This document shows positions 7,273-14,772 of a stretch of 20,304 nt of DNA, in pieces. How positions within the stretch are numbered: the stretch's first letter is position 1; the number at the start of each line of letters is the position of its first letter. Both the position numbers and the translations under genes were made by a program. The notes beneath the pieces were generated by a model. That model ran no database searches, was not told the DNA's origin, and saw only the letters and a program-made list of their open reading frames with translations. The stretch is from an uncultured Oscillospiraceae bacterium (GTDB taxonomy: Bacteria > Bacillota > Clostridia > Oscillospirales > Oscillospiraceae). The stretch covers positions 1-20,304 of the forward strand of contig CAJUQS010000189.1 in NCBI GenBank assembly GCA_910588365.1, written 5' to 3'.

Positions 7273-8586
7273 CTATCTCTGGGGATTCCAGAAGCTCTCC
7301 GCCGCCGCGCGCAGCCGCTCCCTGGCGGCGGAGGGGTCAATGGTCAGTATCCTGCCCTCCCGCTTCAGCCAGCGGCCGGCGGCCATCACGTCCGTCACAT
7401 CCGCCGGGCCGCGGAAGAGCACCAGCTGGTCGTAGACATTGTGCTCGTTGATGGGCGTGGGGGTATCCAGGGCGATGGCGATCACATCCGCCGCCTTCCC
7501 CGCCTCCAGCGTCCCCGTCTCCTCCAGGCCCAGGGCCCTGGCGCCCATCTCGGTGGCCATGCGGTAGACGGTTTTGGCGGGCATGGCCTGGGGGTCCTGG
7601 CGGTGGGCCTTGTGGATGAGGAACGCCCCCCGCATCACCTCGAAGAAATTGTTGACGTAGCCGTCGGTTCCCAGACCTACGGTCATGCCCCGCTCCAGCA
7701 TCTCCGTCACCGGCGCCACGCCGCCGCCCACCTCGCAGTTGGAGAGGGGCATGGTCACCGCCCGCACGCCCCGTTGGGCGAGGATGTCCAGATCCTCCTC
7801 CGGCACCTGGACCACCTGGGAGGCCAGCACGTTTCCGTCCAGACAGCCCCACTCGTCGTATAGCTCCACCGGGCGCTTCCCATAGCGCTCCCAGCACCAG
7901 CCAGGCTCGTAGACGCTCTCGCACAGGTGCATGTGCATCGGCGCGCGGCTGCCGTCCGCCAGGGCCTTGGCCCGCTTCACGTAGTTCTCGTCACAGGTAA
8001 AGAGGGTGTGTATGCTGAGGAAGCCCTGAACCAGTCCGCCCCTCTCCCGGGCGGCGCGGATGAAGCCCGTGTTCTCCTCCAGGCCCAGCGCGCCGATCTC
8101 CTCCCCCGCCCGCTGGCAGGCCTCGAAGGACAGGAGACCCCGCAGTCCGGCCCTCTCCACGATCTCCCGCTCCACCTCCAGGGCCCCGGGAATGGCGTGG
8201 GGGCCCTCCAGAATATCGGCAAAGGAGGTGACGCCGCTGTCGATCATCTCCACGCAGGCCCAGGCGGTGGTGGCGGCCACCAGCTCGTGGTCCAGCCGGT
8301 CCTCCACATAGGGCCACCAGTAGTCCTCCAGAAAGCTGGAAAACTCCGTCACCAGGGCCTCCGCCGTGATGCCGTGGGACAAAAAGCCGTACATGTGGTT
8401 GTGCCCGTTGACAAAGCCGGGGGCCAGCAGGCGGCCGGGCAGCTCGACCACCTCGTCGTCCGCCCGCACCGTGAGGACGGGCCACGGCCCGATCTCCGTG
8501 ATGCGCCCCTCCTCCGTCCGGAGACCCCAGCCCTTTTGCAGGCCCTCCGGCGTCAGCACGTATCCGCCCTTTATGACCGTTCCCAT
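7273..8586 (-). CDS. ssnA: SsnA-like amidohydrolase with altered catalytic histidine
   Basis: This 437-residue cytosolic protein belongs to the cytosine deaminase/chlorohydrolase-type amidohydrolases and resembles SsnA of selenium/purine clusters. Metal ligands seen are NGHNH (H62, H64), HLCE (H220, with E223 as acid/base), and LGTDG (D307 or D308 region). The usual AHCVHVP-type segment, whose first His activates the water, reads ASQVVQVP (255-262): Q257 and Q260 replace both histidines. The start chosen is the ATG at 8586, because AAGGAGGGAG lies 7 nt upstream and the N-terminus then begins a normal family sheet; the open frame extends 81 codons further back but is low-complexity and overlaps hydA. 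It overlaps the hydA 3' end by 16 nt. E. coli also has ssnA next to ygfM-xdhD. The substrate is unknown; hydrolysis of a purine-ring intermediate is inferred. Confidence 0.85.
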   Translation of the reverse strand: MGTVIKGGYVLTPEGLQKGWGLRTEEGRITEIGPWPVLTVRADDEVVELPGRLLAPGFVNGHNHMYGFLSHGITAEALVTEFSSFLEDYWWPYVEDRLDHELVAATTAWACVEMIDSGVTSFADILEGPHAIPGALEVEREIVERAGLRGLLSFEACQRAGEEIGALGLEENTGFIRAARERGGLVQGFLSIHTLFTCDENYVKRAKALADGSRAPMHMHLCESVYEPGWCWERYGKRPVELYDEWGCLDGNVLASQVVQVPEEDLDILAQRGVRAVTMPLSNCEVGGGVAPVTEMLERGMTVGLGTDGYVNNFFEVMRGAFLIHKAHRQDPQAMPAKTVYRMATEMGARALGLEETGTLEAGKAADVIAIALDTPTPINEHNVYDQLVLFRGPADVTDVMAAGRWLKREGRILTIDPSAARERLRAAAESFWNPQR

Positions 8587-9956
8587 GGCAGTTCTCCCTC
8601 CTTGTTGATCTCGCAATTTAAAAAACGGCCGCCGGGCCGCTCCGCCGCCAGCCGTCCGTCCCGGACAAGCCGCTTGCCCCGCAGGTAGACCGAGCGGATG
8701 GAAACCTCCGTCCTCATCCCCTCGTAGGGGGTGTAGTCCACCGTCTGGACCTGGCCGGCGGCGGTGATGGTCCGCGCCGCGCCCGGCTCCAGCACGGCGA
8801 TATCGCCGTCGCTCCCCACCCGCAGGCACCCCTTCCGGGGATAGAGCCCCAGGGCCCGGGCGGGGTTCGTAGCGGTCAGCGCCGCGATCCCGGGCAGCTC
8901 CAGCCCCCGCTGCCGTCCGCAGGTGTACAGCAGGCCCATGCGGTGCTCCACGCCGGGAATGCCGTTGGGAATCCTCCGGTAGTCCTCCAGGTGGGCCCGC
9001 TTCTGGGCCAGGGTGAAAGCGCAGTGGTCCGTGGCCACGGTCTGGATATCCCCGCCCAGCAGGCCGTCCCAGAGCGCGCGCAGGTCGTCTCCGCTCCGCA
9101 GCGGAGGGGACAGGATGTACTTGGCGGCCTCCGCCGCCTCCCCGCCATAGCGGGCGCCGTCCAGCAGCAGGTACTGGGGGCAGGTCTCCGCCGTCACCCG
9201 GACGCCCTCTGCCCTGGCGGCCTTTACCGCGGCGAGGCCCTGGGCGGTGCTCAGGTGGACGATGTACGCCCGCGCGCCGGTGAGGGCGGCAAAACAGAGG
9301 ACCTTGGCAGCCGCCTCCGCCTCCACCAGGTTGGGCCGGGAGGCGGCGTGGCTGGCCATCTCCTGAGGGTCCAGCTCACCTTGCAGGAGCTCCAGGACCG
9401 GCCCGTTCTCACAGTGGACGCAGACCACGGCGCCCAGAGCCGCGGCGGCCCGGAAAATCTGGTACAGCGCCCGGTCGTCCACCCCGATATCGTCCTGATA
9501 GGCGGTGTAGACCTTGAAGGCGGAGACGCCCCGGGCCGCCATGTCCGCCATCTGCTCCGCCATGTTCTCCTCCCAGTGGGAGACGGTCATGTGGAGGGCA
9601 TAGTCGCACCAGGTTTTTCCGTCCGCCTTTTCCCTCCAGCGGGAGAACCCCGTCTCCAGCGGCGCATCCCCCTCGCACTCGGCGAAGTCCGCCACCGTGG
9701 TGGTGCCGCCCAGGAGGGCCGCCCGGGTCCCGGTGTCAAAGTCATCCGCCGTGTGGAACGCGCCCGCCGGCATGTCGAAATGGGTGTGTGCGTCCACGCC
9801 CCCGGGGACCACCCAGCAGCCCCGGGCGTCCTCCACGTCCTCCCCGGGCAGAGGGGAGATGCTGCCGCCCACCTGGACGATCCGCTCCCCCTCCAGCCGG
9901 ATATCCCCCTGCCTTACGCCGTCCTCCAGGACCAGCGTACCTCCTTGAATCAGCAT
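8571..9956 (-). CDS. hydA: Dihydropyrimidinase / D-hydantoinase family enzyme
   Basis: The 461-residue enzyme opens cyclic ureides (hydantoins, dihydropyrimidines) by amide hydrolysis. The binuclear metal site is complete: VDAHTH (H57, H59), AFKVYTAY (K148, carbamylated lysine), VHCEN (H181), VHLST (H234), TDH (D310). The start at 9956 is chosen because GGAGAG lies 5 nt upstream (9962-9967) and the family N-terminus (MLIQGGTLV) begins there; a 26-codon upstream extension would run through the leader hairpin and has no family similarity I recognise. It is the first gene of the eight-gene operon. In gut purine-degradation clusters the hydA product is an expected ring-opening enzyme. The symbol follows that usage and must not be confused with the hydrogenase at 11146-12900. 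Confidence 0.92.
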   Translation of the reverse strand: MLIQGGTLVLEDGVRQGDIRLEGERIVQVGGSISPLPGEDVEDARGCWVVPGGVDAHTHFDMPAGAFHTADDFDTGTRAALLGGTTTVADFAECEGDAPLETGFSRWREKADGKTWCDYALHMTVSHWEENMAEQMADMAARGVSAFKVYTAYQDDIGVDDRALYQIFRAAAALGAVVCVHCENGPVLELLQGELDPQEMASHAASRPNLVEAEAAAKVLCFAALTGARAYIVHLSTAQGLAAVKAARAEGVRVTAETCPQYLLLDGARYGGEAAEAAKYILSPPLRSGDDLRALWDGLLGGDIQTVATDHCAFTLAQKRAHLEDYRRIPNGIPGVEHRMGLLYTCGRQRGLELPGIAALTATNPARALGLYPRKGCLRVGSDGDIAVLEPGAARTITAAGQVQTVDYTPYEGMRTEVSIRSVYLRGKRLVRDGRLAAERPGGRFLNCEINKEGELPWERS

Positions 9957-10053
9957 CTTTTCTCTCCATTCAAAAAGAGCGGGATCAGACAGCCTTTGTA
10001 AAAGGTTGCCAAACATCCCGCATTGACAGCACAAAATATGTATCTGTTCCCTA
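9957..10053 (-). promoter_or_regulatory. Untranslated leader of hydA operon with terminator-like hairpin (candidate attenuator)
   Basis: From the predicted start of transcription near 10053 to the hydA ATG is about 97 nt. On the transcript GCGGGAT (10021-10015) pairs with ATCCCGC (9985-9979), with a nested CCTTT/AAAGG hairpin inside the 29-nt loop, and is followed directly by TCTTTTTG (9978-9971). This is the form of an intrinsic terminator placed before the first gene, ending just ahead of the ribosome binding site. I see no consensus for the guanine, preQ1 or other riboswitch classes I know. An RNA- or protein-controlled attenuator is inferred. Confidence 0.5.
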
Positions 10054-10060
10054 TGTCATT

Positions 10061-10089
10061 ATATTACTCATAATCCGAAGCGTTGTCAA
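10061..10089 (-). promoter_or_regulatory. Promoter of the hydA-ssnA-xdh-ygeY operon
   Basis: Read on the minus strand, TTGACA (10089-10084), a 17-nt spacer and TAATAT (10066-10061) make a near-consensus housekeeping sigma factor promoter. It lies about 100 nt upstream of hydA in the only sizeable gap before that gene. The -10 region overlaps a copy of the CATTATAT element (10057-10070) also present in the 19.8-20.0 kb promoter region. Confidence 0.7.
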
Positions 10090-10172
10090 GGAGAAACGTC
10101 AAATTCTTATAGAGATATAATGTATTTTATGAGGTTGCATAAAATTCGGGTTAAAATTTGATATTCCCTACA

Positions 10173-10218
10173 AAAGGGAAAGGGCCCGTCCCCCCGCAGC
10201 CATTGGGGGACAGGCCCT
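10173..10218 (-). terminator. Intrinsic terminator of the GntR-family regulator gene
   Basis: Two 14-nt arms (10181-10194 and 10205-10218) pair around a 10-nt loop. The single C/A mismatch on the plus strand becomes a G-U wobble in the minus transcript, which supports minus-strand use. The stem is followed by TTTCCCTTTT. It lies 55 nt past the regulator stop codon and separates that gene from the hydA operon. The stretch 10090-10172 between it and the hydA promoter is AT-rich, with no gene seen. Confidence 0.8.
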
Positions 10219-10272
10219 GAGCGGCGGCAAACGGGCCGGCGTTTGGGCATGTTGATATTTTTCAGACAACCC

Positions 10273-10998
10273 CTAGTTGCCCAGGGCCCAGTTTTGCAGG
10301 GTGCGGATCTTGTAGCGGTTCGGGTAGATGTAGTGCATGTTGCACAGGACGGGAACGTCCTGGGTGGAGTAGAAGACCTGCTCCATGTAGGTAATGGGGC
10401 TTCCGGCCGGCAGCTCGAACAGACCCTCCATCCCCTCGGGCAGGCCGAGGGGCATGATCTCGCACAGGGAGTGGGCCAGATCCTGGCCGCAGAAGTCCTC
10501 CAGCAGCACGTGCAGCTGGAGAAAATCCATGTTCTCGATGTCCGAACGGGTGAGGTAGGCGGCGGGCACGTGGGACAGGGTGAGGATCGCCGGCTTTCCG
10601 TCCGCCCGGTAGAGCAGGCGGCTGCGCAGCAGCCGGTCCCCGGGGGAGATCCGGAGAAAGCCCGCCAGACGCTCGTCCGCCGGGATGTAGGTCTGCTCCA
10701 GGATCTCCAGGCTGGGCTCGAACCCGTCCCGCTTCAGGCACTCCATAAAATAATAGCTGCGGTTTTCGTAGTCCAGGGCGCTGGGGTGGATATAGTTGCC
10801 GGAACCATGGCGTTTGGTGATATACCCCTCCAGCGCCAGCATCAGCAGGGCCTCCCGGAGGGTCACCAGGCTGATGCCCAGCCGCTTGGCCAGCTGGCTC
10901 TCCGGCGGCAGCTTGTTATTCTCGAATTTTTCGCTGCGGAAGATGTCCAGAATCCTCCGCTTGATGGCAAGGTAGGTGCTATAGTTTGTCCGGGCCAT
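10273..10998 (-). CDS. GntR-family transcriptional regulator, HutC/UTRA type
   Basis: The 241-residue protein has an N-terminal winged helix-turn-helix (about 8-72; LPPESQLAKRLGISLVTLRE holds the helices, HGSGNYI ends the wing) and a C-terminal UTRA-like ligand domain (about 80-235), the form of the HutC subfamily. These are usually repressors released by a small molecule, often the substrate or an intermediate of the neighbouring pathway. GAGGTGAC lies upstream of the ATG. The gene is monocistronic, with its own promoter and terminator, and sits between the two catabolic operons, making it the obvious candidate regulator of one or both. Its ligand is not known; a purine or ureide is inferred from context. 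Confidence 0.9.
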   Translation of the reverse strand: MARTNYSTYLAIKRRILDIFRSEKFENNKLPPESQLAKRLGISLVTLREALLMLALEGYITKRHGSGNYIHPSALDYENRSYYFMECLKRDGFEPSLEILEQTYIPADERLAGFLRISPGDRLLRSRLLYRADGKPAILTLSHVPAAYLTRSDIENMDFLQLHVLLEDFCGQDLAHSLCEIMPLGLPEGMEGLFELPAGSPITYMEQVFYSTQDVPVLCNMHYIYPNRYKIRTLQNWALGN

Positions 10999-11036
10999 GG
11001 AGTCACCTCTTAAACTTGAAAAACAGTAGTCTTTTT

Positions 11037-11065
11037 ATTATAGACCTGATTTTGCCAAAAAGCAA
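11037..11065 (-). promoter_or_regulatory. Promoter of the GntR-family regulator gene with possible autoregulatory inverted repeat
   Basis: On the minus strand TTGCTT (11065-11060), a 17-nt spacer and a perfect TATAAT (11042-11037) precede the regulator by about 40 nt. GTCT (11029-11032) and AGAC (11042-11045) form an inverted repeat with a 9-nt spacer over the -10 region, a place where an autorepressor could bind. Confidence 0.65.
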
Positions 11066-11095
11066 GCGCTATTCTTCGCCAAAAATTCCGCCCCC

Positions 11096-11130
11096 ACGGA
11101 AAACGGGGCGGAGCCGCTGGACGGCCCCGT
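11096..11130 (-). terminator. Probable intrinsic terminator of the hydrogenase operon
   Basis: On the minus transcript ACGGGGC (11130-11124) pairs with GCCCCGT (11109-11103), enclosing further pairable GC-rich sequence, and is followed by TTTCC. It starts 15 nt past the hydrogenase stop codon and precedes the regulator promoter, so it should end the 19.7-11.1 kb operon. The T-tract is short, so strength is uncertain. Confidence 0.6.
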
Positions 11131-11145
11131 CCCGTTTTCGCCGTT

Positions 11146-12900
11146 CTACTTCTTTCTGTCCGGCGCGGGAGGCATCCGCCATGCGCCGTGGTCCGTATGC
11201 AGCAGGTGGTGGGACCGCTCGCCGCAGGGCTTCTCCAGGAACTCCCGGTAGAGGGCGCGCACGTCCTCGTTCTCGTGGCTGAAGCGGACCTTCTCGTGGG
11301 CGTCCATGTCCCACAGGGCGTCCCCACGGTACTCCGCCAGCTCCTCGCCGTCCACAATGGGCTGGCCGCCGCCGCCGGCACAGCCGCCGGGACAGGCCAT
11401 TACCTCCACGAAGTCGTAGCTCACCTCGCCCTGGCGGATGGCCTCCAGCAGCTTCCGGGTCCGGCCCAGGCTGCTGACCACCGCCACCCGGACCACGCCG
11501 GCCCCGGGAATATTGAAGGAGGCCTCCTTCCAGCCGTCCCGGTCCATGCCCCGCACGGCCCGGAAGGTATCCGCATTGGGATTCCGGCCGGTGATCAGGT
11601 AGTAGGCGCTGCGCAGGGCCGCATCCATCACGCCGCCCGTGGCGCCGAAGACCACCGCCGCGCCGGTGCCGGTGCCCAGAGGGCTGTCGAACTCCTCCTC
11701 CGGCAGGTTTTCAATGAGGATCTTGTCCGCGCGGACCATCCGCAGCAGCTCCCGTGTGGTCAGCACCACGTCCACGTCCGGGTCGCCGCAGGCGTCCCGC
11801 ATGGGCTCCAGGGCCGCCTCCGCCTTCTTCGCCACGCAGGGCATGATGGACACCACCCGGACCTTGTGGGGATCCAGGCCCATCTTCCCGGCAAAGCAGC
11901 TCTTTGCCACCGCGCCGAACATCTGCTGGGGCGACTTGGCGGTGGAGAGATTGGCGGTGAACTCCGGGTAGTTGGACTTGACAAACCGGACCCAGCCGGG
12001 ACAGCAGGAGGTGAACATGGGCCACGGGTACTCCTCCCGGTGGGTGAAGCGCTCCACGAACTCGCTGCCCTCCTCCATGATGGTCAGATCGGCGGTGAAG
12101 TTGGTGTCAAAGACATAGCGGAATCCCAGCCGCTTCAGGGCGGCCACCATCTTCCGGGTGGCCGCAGGGCCGGGCTCCAGGCCCACCGCCTCGGCCCAGG
12201 CCACCCGCACCGCCGGCGCCACCTGCACCACCGTGGTCAGGGACGGGTCCGCCAGAATATCCAGCACGGGCTCCGTGTCGTCCCGCTCCCGCAGGGCGGC
12301 GGTGGGGCAGTGGGTGATGCACTGGCCGCAGAAGGCGCAGTCCGCGTCCAGAATCTTCCGGTTGTGGCTGACGTTTACCGTCACCCGGGAGCCGGTGCCC
12401 GCCAGATCCCAGATGTTCAGCCCCTGGATCTTGTCGCACACCTGGATGCAGCGCATACACTTGATGCACTTGCTCTCCTGGCGGATGAGGGGGGTGCTCC
12501 GGTCCCAGATCTCCTTGCGGATGTTGATGGGGTACGGGATGTACAGCAGGTTGGCGTCCATGGCCAGCTTCTGCAAAGAGCAGTTGCCGCTGCGGGTGCA
12601 GAAGGCGCACTGGCAGTCGTGCTGGGAGAGGATGAGGCGCAGGTTGGTCCGCCGTGCCGCCCGGACCCGTGGGGAGTTGGTATACACCACCATGCCGTCG
12701 TGGACGGGCTCATCGCAGGCCGTCACCAGACGGTCCACGCCCTCCACCTCCACCACGCACACCCGGCAGGCGCCGATCTCGTTGAGCCCCTTCCAGAAGC
12801 AGAGGCTGGGGACAGGGGAACCGGCCAGCTTGGCAGCCTCCATGATGGTGGATCCCTCCTGGACCTGAATGGCAACGCCGTTGATTGTGACCTTTACCAT
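11146..12900 (-). CDS. [FeFe] hydrogenase, M3-type (group A, probably A2)
   Basis: The 584-residue cytosolic enzyme has the architecture of Clostridium pasteurianum CpI. N-terminal [2Fe-2S] domain: C34, C45, C48, C62. His-ligated [4Fe-4S]: H94, C98, C101, C107. Two ferredoxin clusters: C145/C148/C151/C155 and C188/C191/C194/C198. The H-cluster domain has L1 TSCCPGW (C299 proton relay, C300 ligand), L2 MPCVAKKAE (C355) and L3 EVMACPGGCAGGGGQP (C503, C507). Proton-channel equivalents E277, E280, R284 and S319 are kept, so it should be active. Start at 12900: AGGAGGGAGG lies 8 nt upstream and the family N-terminus MVKVTINGV begins there; it overlaps the flavoprotein gene by 7 nt, implying coupled translation. 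A GltD-like neighbour fits 'glutamate synthase-linked' group A2, whose physiology is unresolved. The maturases HydE/F/G are not in the window. Confidence 0.95.
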   Translation of the reverse strand: MVKVTINGVAIQVQEGSTIMEAAKLAGSPVPSLCFWKGLNEIGACRVCVVEVEGVDRLVTACDEPVHDGMVVYTNSPRVRAARRTNLRLILSQHDCQCAFCTRSGNCSLQKLAMDANLLYIPYPINIRKEIWDRSTPLIRQESKCIKCMRCIQVCDKIQGLNIWDLAGTGSRVTVNVSHNRKILDADCAFCGQCITHCPTAALRERDDTEPVLDILADPSLTTVVQVAPAVRVAWAEAVGLEPGPAATRKMVAALKRLGFRYVFDTNFTADLTIMEEGSEFVERFTHREEYPWPMFTSCCPGWVRFVKSNYPEFTANLSTAKSPQQMFGAVAKSCFAGKMGLDPHKVRVVSIMPCVAKKAEAALEPMRDACGDPDVDVVLTTRELLRMVRADKILIENLPEEEFDSPLGTGTGAAVVFGATGGVMDAALRSAYYLITGRNPNADTFRAVRGMDRDGWKEASFNIPGAGVVRVAVVSSLGRTRKLLEAIRQGEVSYDFVEVMACPGGCAGGGGQPIVDGEELAEYRGDALWDMDAHEKVRFSHENEDVRALYREFLEKPCGERSHHLLHTDHGAWRMPPAPDRKK

Positions 12901-14729
12901 GCCTGTTTCCTCCCTCCTTTGAAGTTTCCATAGCCGAAGCAGTCGCAGCGCAGGCACCGGGAGCTCTCCTCCATGGCGCCCTGGGCCGTCAGGCCGCACT
13001 CAATGCACTGAAAATCGTTTTTCCGCTCGCCGGCCTCCCGCTCCGTGGTGTTGACCCGGCCGTGGGGGGCCTTGTTCTGGAGCGCGGGGGCGGGGATCTC
13101 CACGTCCACGGAGATCTCGTGGTGGAAGCCCAGGTACTCGTCGATGTTGGCGGCGGCCACCTTTCCGGCGGCAATGGCCCGGATGGCGGAGGCGGGGCCG
13201 GTGACGCAGTCGCCCCCGGCGAAGACGCCGTCCATCTCCGTGTTGGCCAGCTGGGCGTCGCTGAGGGCCTCGATGGTCCCACGGTGGATGGGAATGCCGG
13301 CGTGCTCAAAGGCCATGGTCTCAATGCCCTGGCCGATGGCTACCACGATGATGTCGGCGGGGATGCGCAGCTCCTCCTGCTCGGCATTCTGGGGGACGGG
13401 CCGGCCGGAGCGGATGTTGCCGGGGATCTGGGGCTGGACCCACAGGGCGGCCGCCCGGCCGTCCCCGTCCGCCTCAATGCGCACCGGCGCCATCAGCGTC
13501 AGCAGCTCCACGCCCTCGGCCACCGCGCCCTCCACCTCGTCGGGCAGGGCGGTCATATCCACCTGGCGGCGGCGGTAGACGCAGGAGACCTTCTCCGCGC
13601 CCAGGCGCACGGCGCTGCGGGTCACGTCCATAGCCACGTTGCCGCCGATGACCACCACCCGCTTGCCGGTGAAGTCGGGCATCTCGTTGTCGCCGATGGC
13701 ACGGAGCATCTCCACGGCGCTGACCACGCCGGCGCTCTCCTCACCGGGGATGCCGGTCTTCTTGTCCGTGTGGGCGCCGATGGAGATATAGACGCTGTCG
13801 TACTGGCGGCGCAGATCCTCAAACCAGATGTCCGTGCCGATGTCCACCTCGGTGTGGACGGTGATGCCCAGGGAGAGGATGGAGCCGATCTCCCGGTCCA
13901 GCAGCTCCCGGGGGAAGCGGTAGCTGGGGATGCCGTAGCGCAGCATACCCCCCAGCTGGCGGCGCTTCTCGTACACGTCCACCTCATGGCCCATGAGCGC
14001 CAGGTAGTAGGCGGCGGAGAGTCCGCCGGGGCCGCCGCCGACAACGGCCACCCGCTTGCCGGTGGGGGCGGCGCACAGGGGCTGGGCCACATCCCCCGCC
14101 GTATCCACCGCGTAGCGCTTGAGGGCCCGGATGTTCATGGCGTCATCGATCATGTTCCGGCGGCAGCGGGCCTCGCAGGGGTGCTCGCAGATGTAGGCGC
14201 AGGCCACCGGGAAGGGATTGTCCTTGCGGATGAGGCGGATGGCGTCCTCGCAGCGGCCGGCGCCTATGAGCGCAATATAGCCGGGGATGTCGATGCCGGC
14301 GGGACACAGCGCCACGCAGGGCACGGGGTTCTCCAGATTGCCCAGGCAGCGGTGGTTGTTGATGTGCTCCCAGTAGTCGTCCGCGAAGCCGTGAATTCCG
14401 TCCAGCACCAGCTGGGCCGCGTGCCGCCCGATGGCGCAGGCGGCGGTGGAGGCGATGGACTGGGCGGTCTCCTCAATAATCTTCATGTGCCGGGGCTTGG
14501 CCCGTCCGTCCAGCACATCCCCCAGCAGGGTTGACAGCTGTCCGAGGCCCACCCGGCAGGGTACGCACTTCCCGCAGGTCTGGGCGTGGCAGAGGTTGAG
14601 GAAATTCATGGCCATGTCCACCGGGCACAGGCCCGGAGGCGACGCGGCAATGCGGCGCTCCATATCGTGGTAGAGCTGGTCCACCGTCATCTGCGCCCGA
14701 TCGGGGGTCTTGATATCTAAGCGGCTCAA
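12894..14729 (-). CDS. NuoF-GltD-like iron-sulfur FAD/NAD(P) oxidoreductase
   Basis: The 611-residue protein is a fusion. The N-terminus (about 35-125) matches the C-terminal 4Fe-4S domain of NuoF (CGKCVPC: C52, C55, C58, with C98), without the NuoF FMN/NADH domain. Next come GltD-type Fe-S cysteines (C138, C142; C177, C181, C185, C189), an FAD Rossmann motif VAVVGGGPGG (227-236), an NAD(P) motif VVVIGGNVAMD (358-368), the FAD-closing AGGDC (504-508), and a cysteine-rich tail (C575, C578, C592, C595, C597). It probably moves electrons between NAD(P)H, Fe-S partners and the adjacent hydrogenase. The predicted start is TTG at 14729 with AAGGGAG 9 nt upstream; ATG at 14690 is the alternative. 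In this operon it is the only flavoprotein, so it may stand in for the missing FAD subunit of the Mo hydroxylase. Confidence 0.88.
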   Translation of the reverse strand: MSRLDIKTPDRAQMTVDQLYHDMERRIAASPPGLCPVDMAMNFLNLCHAQTCGKCVPCRVGLGQLSTLLGDVLDGRAKPRHMKIIEETAQSIASTAACAIGRHAAQLVLDGIHGFADDYWEHINNHRCLGNLENPVPCVALCPAGIDIPGYIALIGAGRCEDAIRLIRKDNPFPVACAYICEHPCEARCRRNMIDDAMNIRALKRYAVDTAGDVAQPLCAAPTGKRVAVVGGGPGGLSAAYYLALMGHEVDVYEKRRQLGGMLRYGIPSYRFPRELLDREIGSILSLGITVHTEVDIGTDIWFEDLRRQYDSVYISIGAHTDKKTGIPGEESAGVVSAVEMLRAIGDNEMPDFTGKRVVVIGGNVAMDVTRSAVRLGAEKVSCVYRRRQVDMTALPDEVEGAVAEGVELLTLMAPVRIEADGDGRAAALWVQPQIPGNIRSGRPVPQNAEQEELRIPADIIVVAIGQGIETMAFEHAGIPIHRGTIEALSDAQLANTEMDGVFAGGDCVTGPASAIRAIAAGKVAAANIDEYLGFHHEISVDVEIPAPALQNKAPHGRVNTTEREAGERKNDFQCIECGLTAQGAMEESSRCLRCDCFGYGNFKGGRKQAW

Positions 14730-14738
14730 GTTCTTGCA

Positions 14739-14745
14739 CTCCCTT
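14739..14745 (-). promoter_or_regulatory. Ribosome binding site deciding a TTG start
   Basis: AAGGGAG on the minus strand lies 9 nt before the TTG at 14729-14727. The nearest in-frame ATG (14690) has no comparable site, so the TTG is preferred. An ATG a few bases upstream (14748) is in another frame and opens only an overlapping shadow frame. Confidence 0.55.
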
Positions 14746-14772
14746 CATATGTTCTCAACGCATGGATCTGCG

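Noticed and set aside
3721..7863. Very long plus-strand open frame (1380 codons) and many other long antisense frames across the window
   Set aside because: They lie opposite well-recognised genes, are low-complexity (Gly/Ala/Leu/Val/His-rich), have no family motifs, and arise from the scarcity of stop codons in GC-rich DNA read opposite real codons.
8587..8829. 81-codon N-terminal extension of the SsnA-like frame
   Set aside because: It overlaps hydA, reads as Gly/Arg-rich shadow sequence, and a strong ribosome binding site sits right before the ATG at 8586.
9957..10060. Known purine-class riboswitch in the hydA leader
   Set aside because: The conserved core and paired loops of guanine/adenine, 2'-dG or preQ1 aptamers are not recognisable; only a terminator-like hairpin can be supported.
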